From contig NZ_LMXH01000001.1 in assembly GCF_001541095.1 (NCBI RefSeq), forward strand, positions 2,174,235-2,238,234: a stretch of DNA of 64,000 nt, given 5' to 3'. The translations under genes and the position numbers were made by a program. Shown here piece by piece: positions 1 to 7,811 of the stretch (positions within the stretch are counted from its first letter, which is position 1; every line of letters begins with the position of its first letter). This DNA is from Paenibacillus sp. FJAT-26967. GTDB lineage: Bacteria; Bacillota; Bacilli; Paenibacillales; NBRC-103111. Under the pieces are notes generated by a model. That model worked only from the letters and a program-made list of their open reading frames with translations. It did no database searches and was not told the origin of the DNA.

Positions 1-7
1 CCAATGC

Positions 8-71
8 AAAAACACCTCCAAAGTTGTCCTCCATATCTTACGACATGAAGCATTTTCTTGAAGGTGTTTTG
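8..71. terminator. Inverted repeat, probable terminator of an upstream gene
   Basis: An inverted repeat has a left arm AAAACACCTCCAAAG at about 9-23 and a right arm CTTGAAGGTGTTTTG at 57-71, followed by T-rich sequence. The arms pair almost fully around a loop of about 33 bases. A closely similar arm sequence recurs at 10368-10428. The gene it would serve lies outside the window. Confidence 0.45.
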
Positions 72-233
72 TTTTGTCTCACATTACGGGGTCAGTCCCA
101 AGTTCCCTCGGTTTTTTATGCTTTTTGCGGAGATACATTTTTCCAACAATTATTAGAATCCAGCTCCAAGCATATCCGTGTACACGTAGCCCAGCGCGGA
201 CGTTCGATAGAGGCATTCCGGCAAAGTGAACGA

Positions 234-272
234 CAAAAAATGCCGGGTTCCTGATTAAGGAGACTCGGCATC
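234..272 (-). terminator. Rho-independent terminator of the DUF2243-ctaG operon
   Basis: Read on the minus strand, a stem starting ATGCCGAGTCTCC and closing GGAACCCGGCAT is followed by TTTTTTG. The stop codon of ctaG lies inside the stem. Position and T-run fit an intrinsic terminator for the minus-strand pair. Confidence 0.7.
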
Positions 273-1064
273 TACTGTTACTTTATTCATCTGTACAGAT
301 TTCCGGGGACGGGTTGCCTTAAACCATTGAAAGCAGAAAATAGTGATGAATACTAATTCAATCATATCTCCGCCGTAATACATTAACTTTGCTCCCATCT
401 CGGCTTGTATAAGTGGAACGCCGGCAGGCGGGTTGGAATAAATGTACTTGGCTAAGATGCCGTGTCCAGCTAAAGCGAGTATACATACAACGGCACGATA
501 GACATAGCTTGTCCGATGTGAAGTGGGGTCGATATAAATTATGGAGATCGTAAAAAGATACCCTGCAAGGAACACATGAATATGTACAAGTATATGCAGG
601 AATAATGATTCATGCATTCTCAGGAATAAGTCAGTCGTATAGAGGAGATACAGCCCCCCCACGTTCAGGAGAGAAGCTGCAACCGGATCACTCAGAATGC
701 GCATCGGCCTACTTTTAAGAAGGCGCGATAGACGGCGGGATGACCGCAAGCTGAGCGTTCTCATGAGAAGAGTCATGGGGGCAGCGAGTGCCAGAAGCAG
801 CGGAGCAAGCATTCCGAGCAGTAAATGACCCGTCATATGCGCTTTGAAATCGATGAGAGCAAGATTGGCAATAGGACCCGTTACTGCCGCAGCAGCGCTT
901 GCAATACCGAACATCCAGAAAAAGTATCGAGATATCGGCCAAGGTTTATACGGACGGTTCGATATACGCGCTGCAAGAAAATAAAGAACGATGAGAAGCG
1001 TACACACCAGTATCCAAATAATATCGTAGGAAAACCCGATTGTATCGATATGATCATGATTCAT
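255..1064 (-). CDS. ctaG: CtaG-family cytochrome c oxidase assembly protein
   Basis: The 269-residue multi-pass membrane protein matches the caa3_CtaG family, which supports assembly of caa3-type cytochrome c oxidase in Bacillales. About seven hydrophobic segments are visible. A conserved region contains AHMTGHLLLGMLAPLLL (about residues 75-91), and HILVHIHVFLAGYLF and MYYGGDMIELVF follow later; histidines in membrane segments are typical of the family. I chose the ATG giving MNHDHIDTIG because AAGGG lies just upstream; the reading frame stays open further upstream but without a ribosome site. The start overlaps the end of the DUF2243 gene by 11 bases, so the two are translationally coupled. 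No other oxidase genes are visible in the window, so the oxidase served must be encoded elsewhere. Confidence 0.85.
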   Translation of the reverse strand: MNHDHIDTIGFSYDIIWILVCTLLIVLYFLAARISNRPYKPWPISRYFFWMFGIASAAAAVTGPIANLALIDFKAHMTGHLLLGMLAPLLLALAAPMTLLMRTLSLRSSRRLSRLLKSRPMRILSDPVAASLLNVGGLYLLYTTDLFLRMHESLFLHILVHIHVFLAGYLFTISIIYIDPTSHRTSYVYRAVVCILALAGHGILAKYIYSNPPAGVPLIQAEMGAKLMYYGGDMIELVFITIFCFQWFKATRPRKSVQMNKVTVDAESP

Positions 1065-1533
1065 GCTGCCGTGACCCTTTAGACGGATACTTTTTTGATT
1101 GCAGAATAAGAACAATACCAGCAAGGATCATGGCAATCGCCGCAGCATTCCATACTATATCGTAAGCCATAACATTATCTACATAGCGGATTTGATGTAA
1201 ACGCATAAGCTTGTGCTGGATGATGCCGTCGTATAACTGGAAAGCACCGCCGCCAAGCAGTAAGCCTCCCCACCACCTTGTCAGCAGAAGTGCATTTCGC
1301 CGGCGGAGATCTGCGAACATAAACAAGCCACCGATCGTAGCGAACCAGCTAAAAGCGTGAAAAAGACCATCCGAAACGAGCCCTATGTCTGAAGTGGATT
1401 TGTCGTAAAAATGGTGCCAGTGGAGAAGTTGATGAAATACCGTTTCGTCTATAAAACCAACAAGTCCAAGTCCAAAGAGAAAACCTGACCCTAAATTACG
1501 TCTTGAATATCTTTGGGTGAGTGCAGTCTCCAT
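1054..1533 (-). CDS. DUF2243 membrane protein
   Basis: This 159-residue protein has four predicted membrane segments. It carries the DUF2243 signature near the N-terminus (GLVGFIDETVFHQLLHWHHFYD, cited as positions about 25-46) and a second conserved histidine in the third segment. The family is of unknown function, but it repeatedly occurs next to CtaG-like proteins, as here, so a role in respiratory-oxidase biogenesis or metal handling is plausible by association only. The ATG is preceded by AAAAAAGGAGC, a good ribosome site. It is the first gene of a two-gene minus-strand operon, with ctaG overlapping its 3' end. Confidence 0.8.
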   Translation of the reverse strand: METALTQRYSRRNLGSGFLFGLGLVGFIDETVFHQLLHWHHFYDKSTSDIGLVSDGLFHAFSWFATIGGLFMFADLRRRNALLLTRWWGGLLLGGGAFQLYDGIIQHKLMRLHQIRYVDNVMAYDIVWNAAAIAMILAGIVLILQSKKYPSKGSRQHES

Positions 1534-1879
1534 CTATAAGCTCCTTTTTTCCATTTTCACTCCTGATCTTACCATTTTTACCCGGCGGCCTAATTTTCAA
1601 ACCGGTTCTTCCAGGGACGGTGCCGCTAATAGAATCCACTTCTCGGTATTGACAACCCTTGAGTTCAGGTGAAATATTGCAATACCGCTGCATAAAATAT
1701 CTTATGAACCCGACCCTGTATGGAAAGAAAGAACGCCTGTTTTTTTTGCGTCAGGATAACCTTCACCGAAGAATTACGTAACCCAAACGATTCTAGCCCG
1801 TATAAGATAGGAATATAAGCCGGGGAGTTTGTACAGGCATGAATTCAAAATCAGTAATAAAGTTGAGGTTTTCCATCTT

Positions 1880-4261
1880 ATGAATGAGAAACGTAGAGAT
1901 CAAGCCGAAGCATACCGGCAGGCTGAGCAGAGAGCCGCTCAGTATTTCACGGCGCTCTTAACGCAGGTGTCGGACAAGAGTTATGTACCTACCCTGACAG
2001 AAGATATCCGTATATGGAAAAAGAGCCACATTCGTCCCTTATCCTGGCTTTCCCTGCTCACACGCCGCAGAAAAAAGCCCGATTCCCGGGACTATCACCG
2101 CTATATCCAATGGTTGAATTATTCAGATCAACTGGATGATTACCTGGACAGGAGCGTTTCCTATATGTACATGAGGGATTTGGGCAAATCCCTGGATTCT
2201 CTTGATACCCGGAATCGGATTCAGCGCATGGCTGCCGATATTAAGAATAAGCTGGTTCGTAGCGGCAGCGCGGACGGGGGGGATCAGCAGGATTCGATGA
2301 GTCTGGCCGGTTTATACCGGTGGGCCCAGAAGGAAGGCATAGAAACCTCCATGATCTGGGCAATAGACAAGCTGAAGAGCGTATCCTCCCATATACCGGA
2401 GCAAATGAACGCCGAGCAGGCCCAGCGTAAACTGATTAAGATCATGATCGGGGTAATTATGCACGTAATGGAGGATATGGACGACACAACGCCGCCTGAA
2501 GAGCGTGCCCGGAGATTGGACGAAGCATTCCGGCTGGGGTACTCCTATGGTCTGACCTATCCTTTCATAGATGATCTTCTTGATTCCGGTGTGTTGACCG
2601 ATCAGGAGAAAGTACAATTCACCCATATGCTGCGAACTTCACTTCTTACCGGTGCTGTACCCGAACTTGGGGAGTGGGCCGGGAATAATAAAGACATCAT
2701 ACAATTCGTCCATTCGGAGCTCCGCAATGCTTATGAGTTTATCAAAGCGTATCAGCGCCCGGAGACGCTGCCGGCCTTTTACGAACAATCCTATGTGTTT
2801 TTCCATTCCCAGGAATTGGATCGCGTAAAGGAACTATCCCATGCCGCATACACGAACGAAGAACTCTATATTCCCATCATTTTAAAATCCGCTTCTTCCC
2901 GTTTGATCGTCCGTTCCGTTATTAGCGCAGGGGCAGATGAAGACTTTGATAACCGGACATTCTTCTACGGGATTTACAATCAATTGGCGGATGATTTCGC
3001 AGATATGTTCGACGATATGCAAGACGAGGCAGTAACACCTTATACTTATTATTTAAAATACCACGATCGGCGACCGGATCTGATAAATCCCTACGAATTG
3101 TATTGGACGGTTATTTGCCATCTGATCCATCATGTGTATCATTCCGATCCCAGAACCCGTGAGGTGATATTGGATCGTGCGATCAATGGTCTAAAACGTT
3201 GTAAGAAGCGTATCGGCGCAGAGAAGTATAAGGAAATTATACAGGTATTGGCGTCCGGAAATCCGGAATTCAACCGTCTCGTTCAATACATGGTCGATAA
3301 AGCGGATGATGTTGATTTCTTCGATAAACTGCTTCGGGATCAGGTGGTTACCCTTCTACAGAACAACCGGAAAGATAAGGAGAAATTCTCCGATACTATA
3401 GAGACGGTCCGCCGTCAAATCAATCATTTCTTGCCGATTCCCTTGCATGAGGGGATACCACAGATGAAAGAACCGCTTATAGAGGCTGCCAACTACAGTC
3501 TTGAAGGATCGGGCAAACGCATCCGGCCTGTCTTGACCTGGGTCATGGGCGTGAACGAATATGGCCTGCAGGCGACTGAAATTGTTCCGCTTCTGAGATC
3601 TTTGGAGTATATGCACACGGCCTCCCTGATCTTCGATGATCTGCCTTCCCAAGATAATGCCTCTACCCGCAGGGGACGTCCTACTCTGCACAAGGTTCAT
3701 AATGTTGCGACTGCAGAATTAACCGGTCTCTTCTTGATTCAGAAGGCAATTGAAGAACAATCATCCCTTGTCCGCTTCAATCCCGTAACCGTGCTTGACC
3801 TGATCCGCTATTCGGCCCAGAAGACAGGGGATATGTGCATGGGGCAGGCAATGGATCTGCAATCCAGAGGAAAAACCTTAACGTTGGAACAATTGAATAC
3901 AATCTGCTTTTACAAAACCGGCATTGCTTTTGAAGCTTCTCTGGTTATGCCTGCGATTCTCGCTCAGGTTAAGGAGCCGGAGATGGAAGCTTTGAAGAAA
4001 TTTGCCTATCATGCGGGAATTGCTTTTCAGATCAAAGATGATCTGCTTGATACGGAAGGAGATCTTCTCCTGCTCGGCAAACCTACCGGCAAAGACGTCG
4101 AAAACGACAACTCGACTTTTGTGTCCATTCTTGGTCTGGAGGGGGCCAGAAAAGAAATGTGGGAACATTATTGTCAAGCTATGGAATCCTTGCAAGAAGT
4201 GCCCCGAAATACGGCTTTTCTTAAACATTTATTGAACTACATGATTAACCGCGACCGTTAA
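1880..4261 (+). CDS. Two-part polyprenyl synthetase family protein with large N-terminal helical domain
   Basis: The protein has 793 residues from the ATG at 1880 (GAGG ribosome site 11 bases upstream); an in-frame TTG at 1829 sits directly on a GGGGAG and is less likely. Roughly residues 525-793 form a trans-isoprenyl diphosphate synthase domain. The first aspartate-rich motif is DDLPSQD (586-592) followed by the RRGRPTLHK box, and the second is DDLLDTEGD (from 720) preceded by FQIK. Such enzymes condense allylic diphosphates with isopentenyl diphosphate. The first 520 residues are not a family I can name; they are helix-rich and contain a second acidic run, ADDFADMFDDMQDE (about 370-383), that looks like a degenerate class I terpenoid-synthase helix. 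A normal prenyl synthase has about 300 residues, so this is a fusion or tandem architecture. It could be a terpene synthase joined to its own prenyl-chain synthase. No terpene-pathway partner is adjacent. Confidence 0.7.
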   Translation: MNEKRRDQAEAYRQAEQRAAQYFTALLTQVSDKSYVPTLTEDIRIWKKSHIRPLSWLSLLTRRRKKPDSRDYHRYIQWLNYSDQLDDYLDRSVSYMYMRDLGKSLDSLDTRNRIQRMAADIKNKLVRSGSADGGDQQDSMSLAGLYRWAQKEGIETSMIWAIDKLKSVSSHIPEQMNAEQAQRKLIKIMIGVIMHVMEDMDDTTPPEERARRLDEAFRLGYSYGLTYPFIDDLLDSGVLTDQEKVQFTHMLRTSLLTGAVPELGEWAGNNKDIIQFVHSELRNAYEFIKAYQRPETLPAFYEQSYVFFHSQELDRVKELSHAAYTNEELYIPIILKSASSRLIVRSVISAGADEDFDNRTFFYGIYNQLADDFADMFDDMQDEAVTPYTYYLKYHDRRPDLINPYELYWTVICHLIHHVYHSDPRTREVILDRAINGLKRCKKRIGAEKYKEIIQVLASGNPEFNRLVQYMVDKADDVDFFDKLLRDQVVTLLQNNRKDKEKFSDTIETVRRQINHFLPIPLHEGIPQMKEPLIEAANYSLEGSGKRIRPVLTWVMGVNEYGLQATEIVPLLRSLEYMHTASLIFDDLPSQDNASTRRGRPTLHKVHNVATAELTGLFLIQKAIEEQSSLVRFNPVTVLDLIRYSAQKTGDMCMGQAMDLQSRGKTLTLEQLNTICFYKTGIAFEASLVMPAILAQVKEPEMEALKKFAYHAGIAFQIKDDLLDTEGDLLLLGKPTGKDVENDNSTFVSILGLEGARKEMWEHYCQAMESLQEVPRNTAFLKHLLNYMINRDR

Positions 4262-4311
4262 GTCAAAGACAGATGTCACTCTTGATAAACTCCATTGTCT
4301 CTTCGTGCCGG

Positions 4312-4340
4312 TTGAAAAGAGAAAGCGGATATGATAAAAT
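4312..4340 (+). promoter_or_regulatory. Sigma-A-type promoter for the lsa-type leader
   Basis: TTGAAA (4312-4317) and TAAAAT (4335-4340) are separated by exactly 17 bases. Transcription would start near 4347, just before the ribosome site of the leader peptide, giving a leader of roughly 230 bases before the ABC-F start codon. Confidence 0.65.
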
Positions 4341-4374
4341 ATTTTTAAATTAATGATGGGAGATGAGGAGAATA

Positions 4375-4392
4375 ATGTATATTTCTTGCTAA
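4375..4392 (+). CDS. Five-residue leader peptide MYISC of the ABC-F attenuator
   Basis: A minimal reading frame, ATG TAT ATT TCT TGC TAA, follows a strong ribosome site (GAGGAG at 4365-4370, four bases upstream). Its last three codons contain TTTCTTGC, which can pair with GCAAGAAA at 4432-4439. A ribosome stalled by an antibiotic on this short frame would mask that arm. Such sensing leaders are established for other ABC-F resistance genes, for example vmlR and vga(A). Identity as a functional peptide is inferred from architecture. Confidence 0.6.
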   Translation: MYISC

Positions 4393-4556
4393 GACATAAA
4401 AATAAAACAGTCTTTGTTTTATTCTTTATAGGCAAGAAAGTTACTTATTCTCTTCACTCAACGAATATATCCTTATCCGCCCCTGTATAGGGGTCGGATT
4501 TGTCTTATTTATTTGAGCTGCAAGAAAGGTAACTTTCTTGCAGCTTTTCTATTTTT
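4382..4556 (+). promoter_or_regulatory. Ribosome-mediated transcription attenuator upstream of the Lsa-type gene
   Basis: Three mutually exclusive pairings are readable. Arm 1 (4382-4389, TTTCTTGC, inside the leader peptide) pairs with the start of arm 2 (4432-4444, GCAAGAAAGTTAC). Arm 2 pairs perfectly over 13 bases with arm 3 (4529-4541, GTAACTTTCTTGC). Arm 3 also contains the loop and right side of the terminator stem (4516-4545). Free translation would let 1 pair with 2, leaving the terminator to form. A stalled ribosome covering arm 1 would let 2 pair with 3 and break the terminator. The geometry is read directly from sequence; antibiotic response is inferred from known ABC-F leaders. 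Confidence 0.7.
4516..4556 (+). terminator. Attenuator terminator in the ABC-F leader
   Basis: A perfect 13-bp stem, AGCTGCAAGAAAG (4516-4528) with CTTTCTTGCAGCT (4533-4545), closes a GTAA loop and runs into a T-rich tail (4545-4556). It sits only a few bases before the ribosome site of the ABC-F gene, so it can only act as a conditional terminator for that gene. Confidence 0.85.
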
Positions 4557-4574
4557 ATACAGGAGGTTCCTGTC

Positions 4575-6053
4575 ATGTCATTAATTAAAGTGAGCAACTT
4601 GACGTTTGCCTATGACGGCAGCTACGATAACATCTTCGAAAACGTAAGCTTTCAAATCAATACCGATTGGAGATTGGGCTTCACGGGAAGAAACGGCCGA
4701 GGCAAGACCACACTGCTGAACCTGTTGCTCGGCAAGTACGATTACAGGGGAACCATTGCGGCCAGTGTCAGCTTTGAATATTTCCCTTTCCATGTCGCCA
4801 GCAAGGATTCCAATACAATGGACGTCGTTCAAGACATTGTTCCGGACTTTCAGCACTGGGAGCTTATGCGCGAGCTATCGCTGCTGAAGGTGTCCGAGGA
4901 TGTGTTGTATCGGCCCTTCAGCTCTTTATCGAGCGGCGAGCAGACGAAATTGCTGCTGGCAGCTTTGTTTTTGAAGGAAAACAGCTTTCTGTTAATCGAC
5001 GAACCCACCAACCATCTGGACATCCACGCGCGCAAGCTGGTCGGCGATTATCTCAACACGAAGAGCGGATTTATTCTGGTATCGCATGACCGTGCGTTCC
5101 TGGACAATTGTGTGGACCATATTCTTTCGATCAACAAAACCAATATTGAAGTCCAGAAAGGAAATTTCTCGGATTGGTGGGAGAATAAACAACGGCAGGA
5201 TCACTTCGAGCTGGCGGAGAACGAGAAGCTGCGAAAAGACATTAAGCGGTTGTCCGAAGCCGCCAAGAGAACAGGGAACTGGTCGCACGAGGTGGAGAAA
5301 ACTAAAAACGGTACCCGCAATTCCGGTTCGAAAGTCGATAAAGGATATGTCGGTCACAAGGCAGCCAAAATGATGAAACGGTCCAAATCGATCGAACAGA
5401 GGCAGCAATCCGCTCTCGAGGAAAAATCCCAACTCCTCAAAAATATCGAAAACTCAGATAGTCTGAAAATTTCACAACTCGCTTACCATAAAAACGAGAT
5501 GGTTGAACTTGAGCATGTTTCGATCCATTACGGCGAAAAAACGGTTTGCAGCGATGTAAGCTTAGCTGTCCGGCGTGGGGAGCGTATCCTGATTGCGGGT
5601 CCGAACGGCTCCGGAAAATCAAGTATTCTCAAGCTGATCTGCGGTGAAGATGTCAATTATACCGGTACGTTCCGAAAAGGGAGCCAGCTTAAAATTTCTT
5701 ATGTGTCACAGGATACATCGCAATTACAAGGTAATTTGTCGGATTACGCCAGTCATAATGAAATCGACGAAAGCTTATTCAAAGCGATACTAAGGAAGCT
5801 TGATTTTTCCCGCCTGCAATTTGAGAAAGACATGTCTTCTTTCAGCGGAGGCCAGAAAAAGAAGGTGCTGATCGCGAAAAGCCTATGCGAGAACGTTCAC
5901 TTGCATATATGGGACGAACCTTTGAACTTTATCGACGTCATCTCCCGCATGCAGATCGAGGAGCTGTTGCTTGAACATTCGCCGACCATCCTTTTTGTAG
6001 AGCATGACAGCGAATTTTGCAACAATATCGCGACAAAAATCGTGGAACTTTAG
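4575..6053 (+). CDS. Lsa-family ABC-F ribosomal protection protein
   Basis: This soluble 492-residue twin-ATPase has no membrane segments. NBD1 has Walker A GRNGRGKTT (38-46), signature LSSGEQTKL and Walker B LLIDEPTNHLD. A charged linker follows (about 190-300, rich in K/R/E), which in ABC-F proteins inserts into the ribosomal E site. NBD2 has GPNGSGKSS, FSGGQKKKV and a divergent Walker B, HIWDEPLNFID. Length, the opening pattern (KVSNLTFAYD) and the linker resemble Lsa-type proteins, which dislodge lincosamides, pleuromutilins and streptogramin A from the ribosome. Exact drug spectrum cannot be read from sequence. The start is fixed by AGGAGG at 4561-4566. That ribosome site lies in a small hairpin (ACAGGA with TCCTGT, 4559-4573), which could add translational control to the upstream attenuator. 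Confidence 0.85.
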   Translation: MSLIKVSNLTFAYDGSYDNIFENVSFQINTDWRLGFTGRNGRGKTTLLNLLLGKYDYRGTIAASVSFEYFPFHVASKDSNTMDVVQDIVPDFQHWELMRELSLLKVSEDVLYRPFSSLSSGEQTKLLLAALFLKENSFLLIDEPTNHLDIHARKLVGDYLNTKSGFILVSHDRAFLDNCVDHILSINKTNIEVQKGNFSDWWENKQRQDHFELAENEKLRKDIKRLSEAAKRTGNWSHEVEKTKNGTRNSGSKVDKGYVGHKAAKMMKRSKSIEQRQQSALEEKSQLLKNIENSDSLKISQLAYHKNEMVELEHVSIHYGEKTVCSDVSLAVRRGERILIAGPNGSGKSSILKLICGEDVNYTGTFRKGSQLKISYVSQDTSQLQGNLSDYASHNEIDESLFKAILRKLDFSRLQFEKDMSSFSGGQKKKVLIAKSLCENVHLHIWDEPLNFIDVISRMQIEELLLEHSPTILFVEHDSEFCNNIATKIVEL

Positions 6054-6075
6054 TACTTTCAACTATAAAATTCAA

Positions 6076-6108
6076 CAAAAGCCCTCCGAATTCTGAGGGC
6101 TTTTGTTA
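6076..6108 (+). terminator. Terminator of the Lsa-type gene
   Basis: An 11-bp stem, CAAAAGCCCTC with GAGGGCTTTTG, encloses an eight-base loop and is followed by a short T-containing tail. It lies 23 bases after the ABC-F stop codon. A-rich sequence on the other side means it could also act in reverse for the HxlR gene. Confidence 0.8.
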
Positions 6109-6203
6109 TGATTTCGGCGCAAGATGCCTGTTAGAACAAAGCTGGAATGAATGAGGAGGAAGTCATGTTTTGATATGAGTGGCTTTATCCGGTGACTGGT
6201 TTC

Positions 6204-6566
6204 TTATACCGGCTTATCGGTCTTGACGAACCTCTTGCCCCATTCACAGAGCGGGTCCAGTACTGTCCGCAGCGACCAACCGCTCTCAGTCAACTCGTAG
6301 ACGACTTTGGGTGGCACCTCCGGAAAAACAGTGCGGAGAATGAGCCCATCCGCCTCAAGTTCCTTCAACTGCTGGGTGAGCATTTTTTGCGTAATGGGTG
6401 AGAGCAACCGCATCATCTCTCCGTTGCGCTGTGCACCTTGTTCCGCCAGAAGGCAGAGGATGGCAGTCTTCCACTTGCCGCCGATCCGCTCCAGCGTCGC
6501 TTCAGTCGGATTATGATACGTTTTGTCGATGATTTTATTGTCGTAGTTGGTCTTATTAGTCTCCAA
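6204..6566 (-). CDS. HxlR-family winged-helix transcriptional regulator
   Basis: The 120-residue protein has the HxlR core: LERIGGKWKTAILCLLAEQG (27-46), the recognition region SPITQKMLTQQLKELEADGL and the wing with VVYELTESGWSL. HxlR dimers often sense electrophiles or aldehydes and usually control the divergent neighbour. It starts at TTG (6564-6566), chosen because GGAGGAGGAGGA stands eight bases upstream and no ATG fits. There is no cysteine near the N-terminus, so redox sensing as in YodB or HypR is not supported. The divergent dehydrogenase gene and two dyads in the shared intergenic region suggest local autoregulation plus control of that gene. Confidence 0.85.
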   Translation of the reverse strand: METNKTNYDNKIIDKTYHNPTEATLERIGGKWKTAILCLLAEQGAQRNGEMMRLLSPITQKMLTQQLKELEADGLILRTVFPEVPPKVVYELTESGWSLRTVLDPLCEWGKRFVKTDKPV

Positions 6567-6590
6567 TTGTATGCTTCCTCCTCCTCCGAC

Positions 6591-6633
6591 GTTACCAACC
6601 GGTAACTATATCACCGAAAAGTACGTACTTTTC
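6591..6633. promoter_or_regulatory. Twin dyads between the HxlR and dehydrogenase genes, probable HxlR operators
   Basis: Two inverted repeats lie in the 138-base divergent region: GTTACCAACCGGTAAC (6591-6606; six-base arms, four-base centre) and the perfect 18-bp palindrome GAAAAGTACGTACTTTTC (6616-6633). HxlR regulators bind dyads in such positions. Which of the two is the operator cannot be told from sequence. Confidence 0.5.
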
Positions 6634-6704
6634 TGATTCGATTATATCGTTCATACTCAGCTTTGTCAGTATCATAGGCGAACAAGTCTGAGGAGGAACC
6701 GAAC

Positions 6705-7811
6705 ATGAACGAGAAAATCAAGTGGGGCGTGGGCATCATCGGAGCGGGTGGATGGGGTGGTATGGCTCACATTCCGGCACTCGCTGCGCTAGAGTCATAC
6801 GAGGTGAGGGCGGTGGCGGGCACGCGTCCGCACAGTGCACGGGCGGCGGCGGAACGCCACGGCATCGGACATTACTATACGGATGCGCTGGAGATGGCGA
6901 AACAGCCCGACGTGGACGTGGTGACTGTCGCGGTCAAGGTGCCGGAGCACGATCGGCTGATACGATTGGCGCTGGAGGCCGGCAAGCACGTATACAGCGA
7001 GTGGCCGCTTGCCCGGAATACTGCGGAGGCGGAAGTTCTTCTTGCGTGCGCGGGGCAGCGGGGAGTAAATCACGTCGTCGGTCTCCAGGCGCGGGGCAAC
7101 CCGACCGTCCGCTATATCCGGGACTTGGTTGCGGAGGGAACCGTCGGCCGCGTTCTGGCGGTGAATGTCATCGTGACGCTGCCTGTATTTCCGACCACGA
7201 ACGGGAAGGTCGACCAGGCGCACGTTTACCTGCTGGATGAATCGAACGGGGCCGATCAGCTCACTATTGGAGCGGCGCATGTGCTCGATTCCGTCGAGTA
7301 TATGGTGGCGCCGTTTGTTGAAGTGTCTGCGACATTGGCCACGCAATACCCCGATGTGCACGTACTTGAGACCGGCAAGACAGTGCAGGCGAATGCGCCC
7401 GATCATGTGCTTGTTACCGGCAAACTGGCCCAGGGATCAATCGTGGCGGCTCAGTTCGTCAACAGCGGAGCGCCCGGCTTTACGCTGCGCATTATCGGAA
7501 CGGAAGGTGAACTGATCGTTACGCCGCGGGACGGGCTGATGTTTCAGATGGACCGGTTGAAACTTAGCTTCGCCCGTCCGTCCGGGGATACCGAGACGCT
7601 CATAACGCCGGAGGGCTACACTTCGAGCTTCACGCTGAATACGCTGCCAGGACCGGGGTACAATGTCGCGCATCTCTATGCGTTATTCGCAGAGCGGATC
7701 GCCGGAGGTGAAGCGGAGTTCCCAGGCTTCGCCGAAGCGGTTCGGACGCACCGCCTGATGGATGCCATACGCGCGGCCTCCATGACCGGCGTTCGCCAAG
7801 CAGTGGAGTGA
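6705..7811 (+). CDS. Gfo/Idh/MocA-family NAD(P)-dependent oxidoreductase
   Basis: The 368-residue protein has an N-terminal Rossmann fold (VGIIGAGGWGGMAHIPAL, 9-26) and the family's second-strand and helix pattern (DVVTVAVKVPEHDRLIRLAL). The EKP-like motif appears as YSEWPLARN, with W in place of K; the lysine-to-tryptophan change is seen in Gal80-like members, and the long C-terminal domain also fits that branch. The substrate is probably a sugar or polyol derivative, unspecified. If the motif lysine is really lost, it may be a regulator or a weak enzyme. Ribosome site GAGGAGGAA precedes the ATG. The gene is noticeably GC-rich compared with its neighbours, which hints at separate ancestry. 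It is divergent from the HxlR gene and probably under its control. Confidence 0.8.
   Translation: MNEKIKWGVGIIGAGGWGGMAHIPALAALESYEVRAVAGTRPHSARAAAERHGIGHYYTDALEMAKQPDVDVVTVAVKVPEHDRLIRLALEAGKHVYSEWPLARNTAEAEVLLACAGQRGVNHVVGLQARGNPTVRYIRDLVAEGTVGRVLAVNVIVTLPVFPTTNGKVDQAHVYLLDESNGADQLTIGAAHVLDSVEYMVAPFVEVSATLATQYPDVHVLETGKTVQANAPDHVLVTGKLAQGSIVAAQFVNSGAPGFTLRIIGTEGELIVTPRDGLMFQMDRLKLSFARPSGDTETLITPEGYTSSFTLNTLPGPGYNVAHLYALFAERIAGGEAEFPGFAEAVRTHRLMDAIRAASMTGVRQAVE

Noticed and set aside
24..254. Open frame of 76 codons at the window start
   Set aside because: It runs through an inverted repeat and a minus-strand terminator, has no ribosome site and resembles nothing.
1496..1693. Minus-strand frame overlapping the DUF2243 start
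   Set aside because: It is in the leader of DUF2243, with low-complexity translation and no ribosome site.
6722..7406. Long alternative frames on both strands over the Gfo/Idh gene
   Set aside because: High GC content removes stops; only the frame from 6705 shows a Rossmann fold and ribosome site.
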